Of a stretch of 64,000 nt of DNA, positions 26,276 to 35,104 are shown one piece after another. The position numbers and the translations under genes were made by a program. The DNA lies in the NCBI RefSeq assembly GCF_008693385.1, contig NZ_CP044067.1:868001-932000 (forward strand), written 5' to 3'. Numbering within the stretch: the first letter of the stretch is position 1; every line of letters starts with the position of its first letter. The notes below the pieces were generated by a model, which worked only from the letters and a program-made list of their open reading frames with translations, was not told the DNA's origin and did no database searches. Origin of the DNA: Cupriavidus pauculus (GTDB lineage Bacteria; Pseudomonadota; Gammaproteobacteria; Burkholderiales; Burkholderiaceae).

Positions 26276-26959
26276 TCATGCCGTCCGGCGGGTATCGCCG
26301 ATGTACTCGTCCAGACGGCGTGCCAGATTCTCGCGCGCCTGGGTCGTATGCACGTCGGTGAGTTCGACCGCACGCACCGCATCGCCCGCCCCGATGGCCT
26401 TCGCAATCGCTTCATGCTCGTCCCAGATCGTCTGCCGCTGCTGCGCCGACGATTGCAGGACGGCCCCCATGACCCGGCGCAGATGCATCCAGTAGTTCTG
26501 GGCGCTCTGCTCCAGAAACGGATTGCCCGCCGCACGATAGATCGCGTTATGAAATTCCATGTCCGCATCCATCATCGCCTTGACGTCCTTGCCCCGCGCC
26601 GCGCGCCGCCCATTCGCGATGATCTTCGGATCGACCTTGAAATGGCGCTGGGCGGCCAGTCGCGCGGCAAGGGCGTCGAGGGAGCCGCGAATCTCGTAGA
26701 GATGCCCCACGGCCACGACGTCGAGCGGCGTGACGAGAACCCCGCGGCCCGGCGCGTCCTGCACGAAACCGTCCTTCTTGAGGATGCGGAGTGCCTGGAT
26801 GACGGGCGAGCGCGAGACCTGCATCTGGTCGGCAATTTCCTCCTGCGTCAGGCGCGTGCCGGGGGCAAGCGTACCGTCGCTGATCGCGTCGAGAAGCCGC
26901 TTGTAGACCTCGTCCACGTAGTCGGGCCGGGACTGGATTTTCTGGAAGGTGGTTGCCAT
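26276..26959 (-). CDS. GntR-family (FadR subfamily) regulator of the Rieske operon
   Basis: 227-aa regulator: winged HTH with TRLTQEEIADQMQVSRSPVI (about residues 36-55) and an FCD domain (LYEIRGSLDALAARLAAQ through DADMEFHNAIYRAAGN, supplying metal-binding Asp/His). AAGG lies 8 nt before the ATG at 26959. It diverges from the Rieske oxygenase operon over 178 bp containing two copies of one 15-bp site in opposite orientation, the best operator candidate here. Similar arrangements (VanR-vanAB) regulate vanillate demethylase operons. Confidence 0.88.
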   Translation of the reverse strand: MATTFQKIQSRPDYVDEVYKRLLDAISDGTLAPGTRLTQEEIADQMQVSRSPVIQALRILKKDGFVQDAPGRGVLVTPLDVVAVGHLYEIRGSLDALAARLAAQRHFKVDPKIIANGRRAARGKDVKAMMDADMEFHNAIYRAAGNPFLEQSAQNYWMHLRRVMGAVLQSSAQQRQTIWDEHEAIAKAIGAGDAVRAVELTDVHTTQARENLARRLDEYIGDTRRTA

Positions 26960-26974
26960 GGTGACTGCCTTTGC

Positions 26975-26989
26975 ACTCTGTATTCAAAG
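26975..26989 (-). promoter_or_regulatory. Candidate GntR operator, copy A
   Basis: Read on the minus strand: CTTTGAATACAGAGT, 15 bp upstream of the regulator's start codon. It matches copy B with a single mismatch in opposite orientation. Suggests autorepression. Confidence 0.55.
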
Positions 26990-27085
26990 CATTGTGGGCG
27001 AGCGGCCCGGTCAAAGCAATGCCCTGCCTGACGGAGACAACTCACGCGTAAACCCGTACTTACATCGCCGTACCGCACCCCTAAA

Positions 27086-27100
27086 CTTTGGATACAGAGT
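27086..27100 (+). promoter_or_regulatory. Candidate GntR operator, copy B
   Basis: CTTTGGATACAGAGT on the plus strand, 37 bp before the Rieske oxygenase start. It is followed by TCAGTATTCA, so ATAC-N8-GTAT (27092-27107) also forms an inverted repeat. Together with copy A it brackets the divergent promoters. Confidence 0.55.
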
Positions 27101-27137
27101 TCAGTATTCATTAGCAAGGAACCCACAGGAGACCAAC

Positions 27138-28688
27138 ATGGCAACGCCTTTCGACAAGCATGACGCCGGGACCAGCACCGGCGGCACCCCCTCCACCACG
27201 GTGGCCAAGAAGCTCGTTCCCTACGGCGGCTACTACACGAGCCGCGTGCCCGGCCACGATCCCGAACTGACCGAGACGGGCCCCGGCACCCCGACGGGTG
27301 AGTACATGCGCCGCTTCTGGCATCCGGTCTGTATGTCGATGGAGCTGACCGATACGCCGCGCTTTCTCAAGATCCTCGGCGAGGAACTGGTCGCTTTCCG
27401 CGACGGCAGCGGCCGCGTCGGCGTGCTGCACGCGCACTGCGTCCATCGCGGCGCCTCGCTCGAGTACGGGGCCATTCAGGAGCGCGGCATTAAGTGCTGC
27501 TATCACGGGATGGTGTTCGACGTGGATGGCGCCTGCCTGCACGTGCCCTTCCCCGCTGGCGAGGAAAAGGAAGCGGACAAGTACGCGTGCTCGATCCGCC
27601 AGGGCGCGTACAAGGCCATCGAGCGTAACGGCCTTGTGTTTGCGTACATGGGCCCGCCCGAAGAAGAGCCGCCGTTCCCCGAGTGGGAGCAGGACTTCAC
27701 CGTGCTGCCCGGCGACGAGCTCGTACCGTACAGCAACTTCCAGCATTGCAACTGGCTACAGGTGCAGGACAACGCGGCCGACAACTTCCACCCCACGGCG
27801 TTGCATGCGGCGAAGAATGTCGTCGGCGGTCATTTCCAGAGCACCACGTTCGACGAAGTCGGCGCGGCGTCGATGGAAGTAGCGCCCGACATGCAGTTCA
27901 TTCCCGTCCATCAGGGCCGCGGCCTGGCCTGCGCGGGTGCGCGGCGCGTCGACAAGGACAAGATGTTCCTGCGCATCCAGCATCAGGTCCTGCCGAACCT
28001 GAGCCTGCACGCGTACACGTCTGAGGACGGTTCGAAGAAGAAGCTGTTCAGCCGCTTCCACATCATTCGCTGGACCGTGCCCGTCGATGACGAGAACAGC
28101 AAGATGATCGGCTGGCGTGTGATGGGCCCCGGCATCGATACGCGTGGCGTGGGCAACAAGGAGCTGGTCGGCTACGAGTCCATCGACTTCCTCGATGGCC
28201 AGGTCGCGATGCGCCGCCCCGAACGGTTCGGCCAGTACAAGCTCGGGGATATGCCGCCGATTCCGGCCGATCACCGCGCACGCGCCAACTACAAGGACGC
28301 CCAGTACGCGCCCGGCGACTACGAAGCCATCATCAGCCAGCGGCCGATCGCCGTGCACGCGCTCGAGAACCCGACGAAGTTCGATGCCGGCCTCTATGCG
28401 TTCCGCAAGATGCTGCGCGAGGCCGTGCGCGGGTCCAATGCCGCGGCCGCCGCGCAGGGCTTTGCGCAATGGCTGCGCGACGTTGGGGGATCACCGAACA
28501 GCTACTGCGCGGGTAACGTCTTCGAACTGCCGCTGGCGGAGACGATGGAGCAGGAAGTCGCGAACCGCCGCATGCTCGCGCGCAAGGCGGTGGCCATCAT
28601 CACCGAGGCCGATGGCCTCAAGGGCGAGGCACGCGCGGCGTTCGTCAAGGCGAGGTTCGACGAACTCGAGCAGAGCCTGAAGTCCTGA
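27138..28688 (+). CDS. Rieske non-haem iron oxygenase, large subunit (phthalate/vanillate demethylase type)
   Basis: 516-aa terminal oxygenase. Rieske [2Fe-2S] ligands: Cys 101 and His 103 in HCVHRG, Cys 120 and His 123 in CCYHG. The mononuclear iron site follows in DNAADNFHPTALH, with Asp 215 as the bridge and His 218 and His 223 as ligands. Length and motif style fit the single-component alpha-subunit group (phthalate 4,5-dioxygenase / vanillate O-demethylase) that takes electrons from a VanB-type reductase, which is the next gene, 80 bp on. The ATG at 27138 has CAGGAGACC upstream. The substrate is probably an aromatic acid or its methyl ether; not determinable here. Confidence 0.9.
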   Translation: MATPFDKHDAGTSTGGTPSTTVAKKLVPYGGYYTSRVPGHDPELTETGPGTPTGEYMRRFWHPVCMSMELTDTPRFLKILGEELVAFRDGSGRVGVLHAHCVHRGASLEYGAIQERGIKCCYHGMVFDVDGACLHVPFPAGEEKEADKYACSIRQGAYKAIERNGLVFAYMGPPEEEPPFPEWEQDFTVLPGDELVPYSNFQHCNWLQVQDNAADNFHPTALHAAKNVVGGHFQSTTFDEVGAASMEVAPDMQFIPVHQGRGLACAGARRVDKDKMFLRIQHQVLPNLSLHAYTSEDGSKKKLFSRFHIIRWTVPVDDENSKMIGWRVMGPGIDTRGVGNKELVGYESIDFLDGQVAMRRPERFGQYKLGDMPPIPADHRARANYKDAQYAPGDYEAIISQRPIAVHALENPTKFDAGLYAFRKMLREAVRGSNAAAAAQGFAQWLRDVGGSPNSYCAGNVFELPLAETMEQEVANRRMLARKAVAIITEADGLKGEARAAFVKARFDELEQSLKS

Positions 28689-28768
28689 TTCTTGACGATC
28701 GAGACGAAATCGAAACGAGAATGCCGGGCGACACCGTATCGCCCGGCCGTCGCCCTGGAGACCCCAAC

Positions 28769-29824
28769 ATGAACGCCCCCATTGCCGAGCATATTGCCGC
28801 GCGGATTGCACCAGGTAGCGCATCGGACAGCGCACAGGACAGCGCACCGACGGACAGCGCGCCAACCCACCTCGAACTGGTCCTGCGGCAGGTCCGCATG
28901 GAAGCCACCGGCATCAACTCCTACGAGTTCGTGGACCCGGAGGGCCACGAGTTGCCGGCTTTTACCGCGGGCGCGCATATCGACGTGCATATCGCACCCG
29001 GCGTCGTGCGCCAGTATTCGCTATGCAACAGCCCAGAAGAACGTCACCGCTATGTCGTGGCCGTGCTGCGCGACGAAGCCGGGCGCGGCGGATCGCGGGG
29101 CATGCACGAGGCACTGCGCGTGCCCCATCGCGTCCGGGTCAGCGTGCCCCGCAACCATTTTCCGCTGGCCGACGACGCGAAGAAGATCATCCTGCTCGCC
29201 GGCGGTATCGGCGTCACGCCGCTCAAGGCCATGGTGCACAGCCTCGAGGCAAAGTGGATTGCCTATGCACTGCACTACTGCGCCAAGGGACCGCAATACG
29301 CGGCCTTCGAAGCTGAGCTCCGGCATATCGCGCGCATCGGGCAGATCCATTGCCACTTCGACGGCGGCAATCCGAAGAACGGGCTCAATATCGCGAAGCT
29401 GCTCAAGCATTCGGAACCCGACACGCATATCTACTACTGCGGCCCGGCCGGCTTCATGCAGGCCTGCGCGGACGCCACCGCGCACTGGCCTCAGGCGCTC
29501 GTGCATTGCGAACACTTCAAGGCACCGGTCAAGGCACCTTCGCCCGACGGCGAGGCATCCACGCAAGGTTACCGCGTCGAACTCGTCCGCTCCGGGCGGA
29601 CCCTGACCGTCACGCCCGGCCAGAACCTCGCCGAGGCGCTACAGGAAGCGGGCACGCCGCTCGAGACGTCGTGCAGTTCGGGACTGTGCGGTACCTGCAA
29701 GGTCCGGCATCTCGGCGGGGAGATCGACCATCAGGACTTCATCCTCGACGAGGGCGAGCGGGAAAGCTTCATGACGCCCTGCGTGTCGAGGGGATGCGGC
29801 GGGACGCTCGTGCTGGACCTGTAG
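28769..29824 (+). CDS. VanB/PDR-type oxygenase reductase
   Basis: 351-aa electron-transfer protein for the upstream Rieske oxygenase. It has an FMN-binding barrel (VVRQYSLCNSPEERHRY), an NAD domain (IILLAGGIGVTPLKAMV) and a C-terminal [2Fe-2S] ferredoxin (SCSSGLCGTCKVRHLGG with the fourth Cys in TPCVSRGC). This is the phthalate dioxygenase reductase order. The first 33 residues hold an unusual Ser/Asp/Ala-rich stretch encoded by near-repeats of GACAGCGC, which looks like a slippage-prone N-terminal extension. SD CTGGAG lies 8 nt before the ATG at 28769. Confidence 0.92.
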   Translation: MNAPIAEHIAARIAPGSASDSAQDSAPTDSAPTHLELVLRQVRMEATGINSYEFVDPEGHELPAFTAGAHIDVHIAPGVVRQYSLCNSPEERHRYVVAVLRDEAGRGGSRGMHEALRVPHRVRVSVPRNHFPLADDAKKIILLAGGIGVTPLKAMVHSLEAKWIAYALHYCAKGPQYAAFEAELRHIARIGQIHCHFDGGNPKNGLNIAKLLKHSEPDTHIYYCGPAGFMQACADATAHWPQALVHCEHFKAPVKAPSPDGEASTQGYRVELVRSGRTLTVTPGQNLAEALQEAGTPLETSCSSGLCGTCKVRHLGGEIDHQDFILDEGERESFMTPCVSRGCGGTLVLDL

Positions 29825-29843
29825 GACGAACGGGAGACCGGAA

Positions 29844-30041
29844 ATGCCATGCGTGATCCGTCCTCTCGTTTCCATCTTCCTGCTGCTGGCCATCGCATCG
29901 GTTGCGATACCACGCCTGTCGAACCTGTCCCAGCGCGCGGATGCGGCGATGCAATCCCGCATCGCGGGCCTGGTCGCGCGGCACGACGTGCCCTGCACGC
30001 GGCTGCTGACACTCGGCGACGCGATGCGGGGCCATCGCTGA
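29844..30041 (+). CDS. Small putative membrane or secreted protein
   Basis: 65-aa ORF with GGGAG 7 nt before the ATG, starting 19 bp after the reductase stop. Residues 5-23 (IRPLVSIFLLLAIASVAIP) form one hydrophobic segment; the rest is Arg/Ala-rich with two Cys in total. It may be an anchored small protein made with the oxygenase operon. No family is recognised. The ribosome site and tight spacing are the only support, so a chance ORF cannot be excluded. Confidence 0.4.
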   Translation: MPCVIRPLVSIFLLLAIASVAIPRLSNLSQRADAAMQSRIAGLVARHDVPCTRLLTLGDAMRGHR

Positions 30042-30043
30042 GA

Positions 30044-31021
30044 TCAGGAACTCTGGATGCCGCGCTTCTTGATGAAGTCGCCCCAAACGTTCGAGTCCTG
30101 GATCGCGCGCTGCTTCATGGCGTCGGGTGTGCCGACGACGGGGTAGAGATAGAGCGCCGCGAGGCGCGCCTTGATCTGGGGATCGGCCAGCGCGGCCTGC
30201 AGCGTGGCATTCAGCTTGCCCACAGTCTTGGCATCCATGCCCGCCGGACCGACGAGCGCCCACCAGCTCGGCATGACCGGCACGTCGATGCCGGCTTCCT
30301 TGAGCGTCGGCACGTTGGGCAGTTCCTTCACGCGCGTCTGGCCGATGACGGCCAGCGGTACGACCGTGCCCGCCGCGATCTGCGGCAGCGCGGTGCCCAG
30401 CACGCTGGCCATCGCATCCACTTCTCCCGCCACGACACCCGTCAGCGCCGGACCCGAGCCTTTGTAGGCCACGTGCGTCAGCTTGAGGCCGAGCTTGTCC
30501 GCGATGATTTCCATGGCGAGGTGCGTGCTATTGCCGACGCCCGCGCTGCTGAACGGCAGTCCGCCGCTCTTCTGCCTGGCCTTCTCGATAAAGCCTTGCA
30601 TGGACGTGATGCCGCTGGCCTTGCTGGCGATCAGCACGAACGGCGTATCGACGACGGGCGAGATGAACGTGTAGTCCTTCTGCGGGTTGTACGGCAGCGA
30701 CGCGTACAGGTGCGGGTTGAAGCTGATCTGCGATACGCCCGTCAGCAGCAGCGTATAGCCATCCGGCGTGGACTTCGCCACCGTGCTCATCGCGACGATG
30801 CCGTTCGCGCCGGGACGGTTATCGACGACGATGGACTGGCCGAGGTCCTGGGACAGCTTTTCGCTGAGCAGGCGCGCCACCACATCGCTACCGGATCCGG
30901 CCGACTGCGGAACGATCAGGCGGATCGGCCGGGAAGGATAGGCATCCTGCGCGCTGGCGGGACCGTGGCACAGCAGGGCGGTGGCGGCAAGTGCCAAAGC
31001 GATAAAGCGGCGTCGATACAT
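30044..31021 (-). CDS. Bug-family tripartite tricarboxylate receptor, copy 3
   Basis: 325-aa periplasmic binding protein with signal peptide MYRRRFIALALAATALLCHG (to ASA) and Bug motifs: RPIRLIVPQSAGSGSDVVAR, GVGNSTHLAMEIIADKLG and HVAYKGSGPALTGVVAG. The first motif has SAGSGSD in place of the usual PGGxxD, a mild variant. The ATG at 31021 follows GGGAGAGAACTCG; the track-like upstream ATG at 31036 is possible. It converges on the Rieske operon with 2 bp between stops and diverges from the CocE hydrolase across 294 bp rich in CATAGG elements. Ligand unknown. Confidence 0.9.
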   Translation of the reverse strand: MYRRRFIALALAATALLCHGPASAQDAYPSRPIRLIVPQSAGSGSDVVARLLSEKLSQDLGQSIVVDNRPGANGIVAMSTVAKSTPDGYTLLLTGVSQISFNPHLYASLPYNPQKDYTFISPVVDTPFVLIASKASGITSMQGFIEKARQKSGGLPFSSAGVGNSTHLAMEIIADKLGLKLTHVAYKGSGPALTGVVAGEVDAMASVLGTALPQIAAGTVVPLAVIGQTRVKELPNVPTLKEAGIDVPVMPSWWALVGPAGMDAKTVGKLNATLQAALADPQIKARLAALYLYPVVGTPDAMKQRAIQDSNVWGDFIKKRGIQSS

Positions 31022-31118
31022 CGAGTTCTCTCCCATCGAAGCTAGGTCAATCACGAAATTCTCATCGCGATGGTATGGACGTCCGCGCCCGGAAACCAAT
31101 ATGGATTATCGATGCCAA

Positions 31119-31285
31119 CATAGGACATAGCTATGCCCCGGGTACACGCTCAACTCCACGCCCACCGTTGGGGCGCGCGGGCACTATTGCAATGCAGCAT
31201 GCCCAATCGCGGCGCCATAGGATCGGCCTATGTTCGAATCGGAATTTCGTCTTTCCGCCCCGGATGGCGGCCTTCGTACCATAGG
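31119..31285. promoter_or_regulatory. Cluster of CATAGG half-sites in a divergent promoter region
   Basis: In the 294-bp gap between the Bug gene and the CocE hydrolase: CATAGG at 31119, the palindrome CATAGCTATG at 31126-31135, the inverted pair CATAGG-ATCGG-CCTATG at 31216-31232, and CATAGG at 31280. Four CATAGG copies in so short a stretch are far above chance. It looks like an operator array for a dimeric regulator controlling both genes. The regulator is not identified. The rest of the gap shows no gene. Confidence 0.45.
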
Positions 31286-31315
31286 CAGCGTTACTGACGC
31301 CCACTACGATCTCTC

Positions 31316-33163
31316 ATGTCCGATCACGATACCCGGGGTCACGCCTGGAAGACGGCCCCCTCGGCCTACCTGGCAAACCGCCCCTCGGCGTTCGCGGTCC
31401 CGCCGCAGCCCGTCTCCCGTTACCTGCCCATGCGCGACGGATGCCGCCTTGCCGCGGACATCTATTTGCCCGCGCCCCTGCCCGGCACGTCCGCGCCTGA
31501 AAGCTTTCCGACCGTCGTCATCTTCACGCCCTACTATCGCCGCTTCCGGCTGTCGGGCACCGGTGCCGAAGCCAGCCCCAATGCCGCGAAGTACCGCGAT
31601 GCCTTCGTGCCCAAGGGCTATGCCGTGGTCGTCGTGGACGTGCGCGGCACGGGCGCCAGCTTCGGCACGCGCGATACATTGCGCTCGCCCTCCGAGCGCG
31701 ACGACTACCGCGAGGTCGCGGAATGGATCGCGAACCAGACGTGGTCGAATGGAAAGATCGGCTCGACCGGCATCTCTTACCTCGGCGCCGCGGCCTGCTT
31801 CCTGGCCAGCACCGGCCACCCCGCCGTGAAAGCCATCGCACCGCTGTTCTCGGTCTCCGACATCTACAGCGAGCAGCTCTATATCGGCGGCAACCTGTCC
31901 AAGGTCTGGGTGGAAGCCTATGACGAACTGATGCTCGCGCTCGATCAGGACCGCCGCGAGCTGGTCGCGAAGTTTCCGTACTTCAACGACGCGCGCTTCC
32001 ATGGTCCGGAGCGCGTGGACGAGGATGCGGACGGCGCGCTGCTGGCGGCCGCCATCGCCGAGCACCGCAACAATTTCACGCTCGCGGACCTTGCGCCGGA
32101 GTTCGCCTATCGCGACGGCGCGGCGTTCCATGACCCGTCGCTGGACTCCGGCAGCTGCAGTCCATACCGCTATCTGGACGGCATCCAACCCGATGTCGCC
32201 GTCTATTCGATTTCGGGCTGGTACGACGGCGGCGGCTACGCCAATGGCGCGATCACGCGCTTCCTCTCGCTGCCCCACGACGACAACCGCTTGCTGCTGG
32301 GTCCGTGGGACCACGGCGCGCGCACGAACGTATCGCCGTGGCGCGAGAAGCCTGCCTCGGATTTCCCGTTGCTGGGCGAGGTCCTGCGTTTCTTCGACGA
32401 ACATCTGCTGGGGATGGATACCGGCCTCGATAGCGAATCGCGCATTCACTATCACAGCATTCACGACAACCTGTGGCATGCGGCCGATGCGTGGCCGCCC
32501 GTGCCCGGCAACGAACGCTGGTATCTGGGCGCTGGAGACACGCTGTCACCGCACCCCCCATCGGCGGCAAGCCAACGCACGTTCCGCGTCAGCTTCGACT
32601 GGACGACGGGCCGGAAAACGCGCTACGAGCGTCTTGGCGCCGCGAATATCGAGGACTACTACGCGGACTGGGCCGAGCACGAAGCGCGGCTGCCGCATTT
32701 CGATTCGGCGCCCGTCGCCACGCCGATGGCCATCGCGGGCCATGTGATCGCGCATCTGAACGTCGCATCGTCGCAGCCGGATGCCGCGGTCTATGTCTAT
32801 CTCTCAGAAGTGGAAGCGGACGGCACGGTGCGCTACATCACGGAAGGGCTGCTCCGCGCGTCGCATCGGCAGACGGAGCCCTGCCCGCCTGAATACCGGA
32901 CCACGTGGCCCTACCGGGCGCACCGGCGCGCGGATGCCGAGCGGCTGGTCCCTGGCGAACCGGTGACCCTCGACTTCGCTTTGCTGCCCGTTGCGTGGAC
33001 GCTCGCGGCCGGCAGCAGGCTCCGCGTATCGCTGGCCGGTGGCGATCGCGGGCACTTCCCGCAGGTGCCGCATGGCCGGCCACCGGTGCTGACGTTCGGG
33101 CTGGGCGGGAACGGCGGATGCTATATCGAGGTCCCCGTTTCGAACGCCGCGGACGGCCGCTAG
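31316..33163 (+). CDS. CocE/NonD family hydrolase (S15 peptidase fold)
   Basis: 615-aa alpha/beta hydrolase. Catalytic Ser 154 lies in GSTGISYLG, the acid and His regions follow in SGWYDGGGYANG and LLLGPWDHGA, and the last 200 residues form the jelly-roll domain of X-Pro-dipeptidyl-peptidase/CocE proteins (VTLDFALLPVAWTLAAGSRL). Such enzymes hydrolyse acyl esters, amides or glutaryl amides. No signal peptide is seen, so it is cytoplasmic. No clear ribosome site precedes the ATG at 31316. It is followed by a co-directional LysR gene and diverges from a Bug receptor. Confidence 0.88.
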   Translation: MSDHDTRGHAWKTAPSAYLANRPSAFAVPPQPVSRYLPMRDGCRLAADIYLPAPLPGTSAPESFPTVVIFTPYYRRFRLSGTGAEASPNAAKYRDAFVPKGYAVVVVDVRGTGASFGTRDTLRSPSERDDYREVAEWIANQTWSNGKIGSTGISYLGAAACFLASTGHPAVKAIAPLFSVSDIYSEQLYIGGNLSKVWVEAYDELMLALDQDRRELVAKFPYFNDARFHGPERVDEDADGALLAAAIAEHRNNFTLADLAPEFAYRDGAAFHDPSLDSGSCSPYRYLDGIQPDVAVYSISGWYDGGGYANGAITRFLSLPHDDNRLLLGPWDHGARTNVSPWREKPASDFPLLGEVLRFFDEHLLGMDTGLDSESRIHYHSIHDNLWHAADAWPPVPGNERWYLGAGDTLSPHPPSAASQRTFRVSFDWTTGRKTRYERLGAANIEDYYADWAEHEARLPHFDSAPVATPMAIAGHVIAHLNVASSQPDAAVYVYLSEVEADGTVRYITEGLLRASHRQTEPCPPEYRTTWPYRAHRRADAERLVPGEPVTLDFALLPVAWTLAAGSRLRVSLAGGDRGHFPQVPHGRPPVLTFGLGGNGGCYIEVPVSNAADGR

Positions 33164-33232
33164 GGCATACAGCGATGCCCGGCCGGCACGGGAGGTGCTA
33201 GTGTCGGGCATCCGTCCCCTGCCGCGCTCATC

Positions 33233-34204
33233 ATGGATTTCCGCCAGCTCCGTTATTTTTCCCGCATCGTCGAACTCGAAAGCATTACCGCCGCCGCGGA
33301 TGCGCTGCATATCGCGCAGCCGTCGCTGAGTCAGCATGTGGCGAATCTCGAAGCCGAACTCGATGCCAGGTTACTGGTGCGGGGTCCCTTCGGCGCGCGC
33401 CCGACCGAGACCGGCAAGATTCTCTACCGGCATGCCAAGATGGTCCTTCGGCAAATGGAAGAGGCGCATGCGGCCGTGCGTCACGGACGCGATGTGCCGT
33501 CCGGGCATGTGCGCGTCGGCCTGCCGACCAGCACGTCGCGCGTCCTCGCCGTGCCGTTGCTCAGGTACGTCGCCGACAACGTCCCCGACGTGACCGTCGA
33601 GATCGTCGAAGGCAGCAGCGCGGATCTCGCCGAACTGGTGGCGACGCAGAAGCTCGATATCTGCATCTCGATGGACTCCCAGCAGCGGCCCAACATGCAT
33701 CTGCTGCCGCTGCTCGACGAGGACCTCATGGCGGTCGGCCCCGGCCCCTCGTCCGGCGAGGCGCCGCTGACGCTGGCGGAGGTCGCGGAACTGCCGCTGT
33801 TGTTGCCAAGCTTTCCGAATTCCGTGCGGGTCCTCACGGACCGCGCCTTTATCGCGGCGGGGCTCGAGCTCACGCTCGTGGCGGAAACGAGCGCGGTATC
33901 GGTACTGCTGTCGGCCGTCGGCGCCGGCATGGGCTGGACGATCCTGCCATGGAGCGCGCTGGCCAACGAACCGGCCGGCGCCTACGCATGCCTGCCCATC
34001 TCCGATTCCTCGCTATCGCGCCGTGTCTTCCTGTGCGTGGCGGGTTCCGCGCGACTCAGTCTTGCATGCCGGACGATCGAAGCCGCGATGCTGCGCCTGA
34101 TCGTGGCGTCGATCGACTCGCAGGCATGGCGGGGCGTGCATCCGCTCAGCAACCTCGCGCTGCTCGCCGCCAGCGATGCGGAACTGCTTCCGCAAGATCG
34201 ATAA
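33233..34204 (+). CDS. LysR-family regulator
   Basis: 323-aa LTTR beginning MDFRQLRYFSRIVELESITA, with HTH AADALHIAQPSLSQHVANLE and an effector domain (VRVGLPTSTSRVLAVPLLRY). The start resembles the Nac/Cbl-like group (MDFRQLRYF). It lies 69 bp after the CocE hydrolase on the same strand, which argues for co-transcription or local control of that gene. It converges on the FadR-type gene with 12 bp between stops. Confidence 0.88.
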   Translation: MDFRQLRYFSRIVELESITAAADALHIAQPSLSQHVANLEAELDARLLVRGPFGARPTETGKILYRHAKMVLRQMEEAHAAVRHGRDVPSGHVRVGLPTSTSRVLAVPLLRYVADNVPDVTVEIVEGSSADLAELVATQKLDICISMDSQQRPNMHLLPLLDEDLMAVGPGPSSGEAPLTLAEVAELPLLLPSFPNSVRVLTDRAFIAAGLELTLVAETSAVSVLLSAVGAGMGWTILPWSALANEPAGAYACLPISDSSLSRRVFLCVAGSARLSLACRTIEAAMLRLIVASIDSQAWRGVHPLSNLALLAASDAELLPQDR

Positions 34205-34216
34205 TCCGGCTGGCGG

Positions 34217-35020
34217 CTAGCTGCCCCGCCGCAGCACGGTCGCCAGATCCGCCCCCGCCAGCCGTTGCGCCGCCGTGCGGCTGTCGCCGGTCCAGAAGTC
34301 GCGCTCCGCCGTGGAGATGCGTTCCTCCGTGTTGCGCATATGGAGGAACGCCGCTTCCCGCGCGCGCGGGGCGTCCTGGGCTTCGATGGCCGCGCAGATA
34401 TCGGCGTGTTCGCGCCTGACCTGCGCGGTCAGGTCGCTGCGGCGCGATTCGTTGCCGCGGGTCAGGCGGATGGCATCGCGCAGCGATCGCGTCAGCATGC
34501 CCAGCAGTTCGGTGTAGTGCGGATTGCCCGTCGCGCGGGACACCGCGATATGGAAAGCCAGGTCTTCCTCGACGCCGTCGCCGCCGGCATCCACGGCGCG
34601 ATCGATCGCCTGCAGCGCTTCACGAATCTCCGTCATCTGCGCATCGCTGCGCCGCACGGCCGCCAGCGCCGCCATCTCGGCTTCGATGCCACGCCGTAAC
34701 TCGAGAATGCGGACCACGCCCAGCGCGGGGTCGGCATTGTCGCGGCCCGATCGGCTGCCCAGGCGGAATACCTCCGCGCTCGTCGGATCGAGCACGACCG
34801 TGCCGCTGCCCTGCCGGCTCTCCACCAGCCCTTCCGACTTCAGGCGCGAGATCGCCTCACGGATCACGGTCCGGCTCACGCCGAACTGCTCGGTCATGAA
34901 TTTTTCCGTCGGCAGGCGCGCGTTGACCGGATAGACCCCTTTCCGGATCTGCCCCGATAACAACTCCGTGACCCGATCCGCGAGGGTCGGTTCGTTGCCG
35001 CCCTGTAATCGCTGCTCCAT
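34217..35020 (-). CDS. GntR-family (FadR subfamily) regulator of the sugar-diacid operon
   Basis: 267-aa regulator with HTH LPTEKFMTEQFGVSRTVIRE (about residues 40-59), GSGTVVLDP wing and a C-terminal FCD domain (EDLAFHIAVSRATGNPHYTE holding metal-ligand residues). The wing and HTH match the LldR/UxuR-like FadR group that senses sugar acids and hydroxyacids. It diverges from the six-gene operon over 117 bp; a TTGTAATACAA palindrome there sits on the operon's -10, so it is the likely repressor. The ATG at 35020 has only a weak GGGACA upstream. Confidence 0.88.
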   Translation of the reverse strand: MEQRLQGGNEPTLADRVTELLSGQIRKGVYPVNARLPTEKFMTEQFGVSRTVIREAISRLKSEGLVESRQGSGTVVLDPTSAEVFRLGSRSGRDNADPALGVVRILELRRGIEAEMAALAAVRRSDAQMTEIREALQAIDRAVDAGGDGVEEDLAFHIAVSRATGNPHYTELLGMLTRSLRDAIRLTRGNESRRSDLTAQVRREHADICAAIEAQDAPRAREAAFLHMRNTEERISTAERDFWTGDSRTAAQRLAGADLATVLRRGS

Positions 35021-35075
35021 GCGCTGTGTCCCTGTTTCCGTATGGACGCGATCATAGCACCGCCAATAAATTTGC

Positions 35076-35104
35076 TTGACACATTGATACGATGAATTTG
35101 TAAT
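35076..35104 (+). promoter_or_regulatory. Near-consensus sigma-70 promoter of the hydroxyacid operon
   Basis: TTGACA (6/6) at 35076-35081 and TGTAAT (5/6) at 35099-35104 with a 17-bp spacer, 34 bp ahead of the first ATG. This is the strongest promoter-like sequence in the window. Confidence 0.7.
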
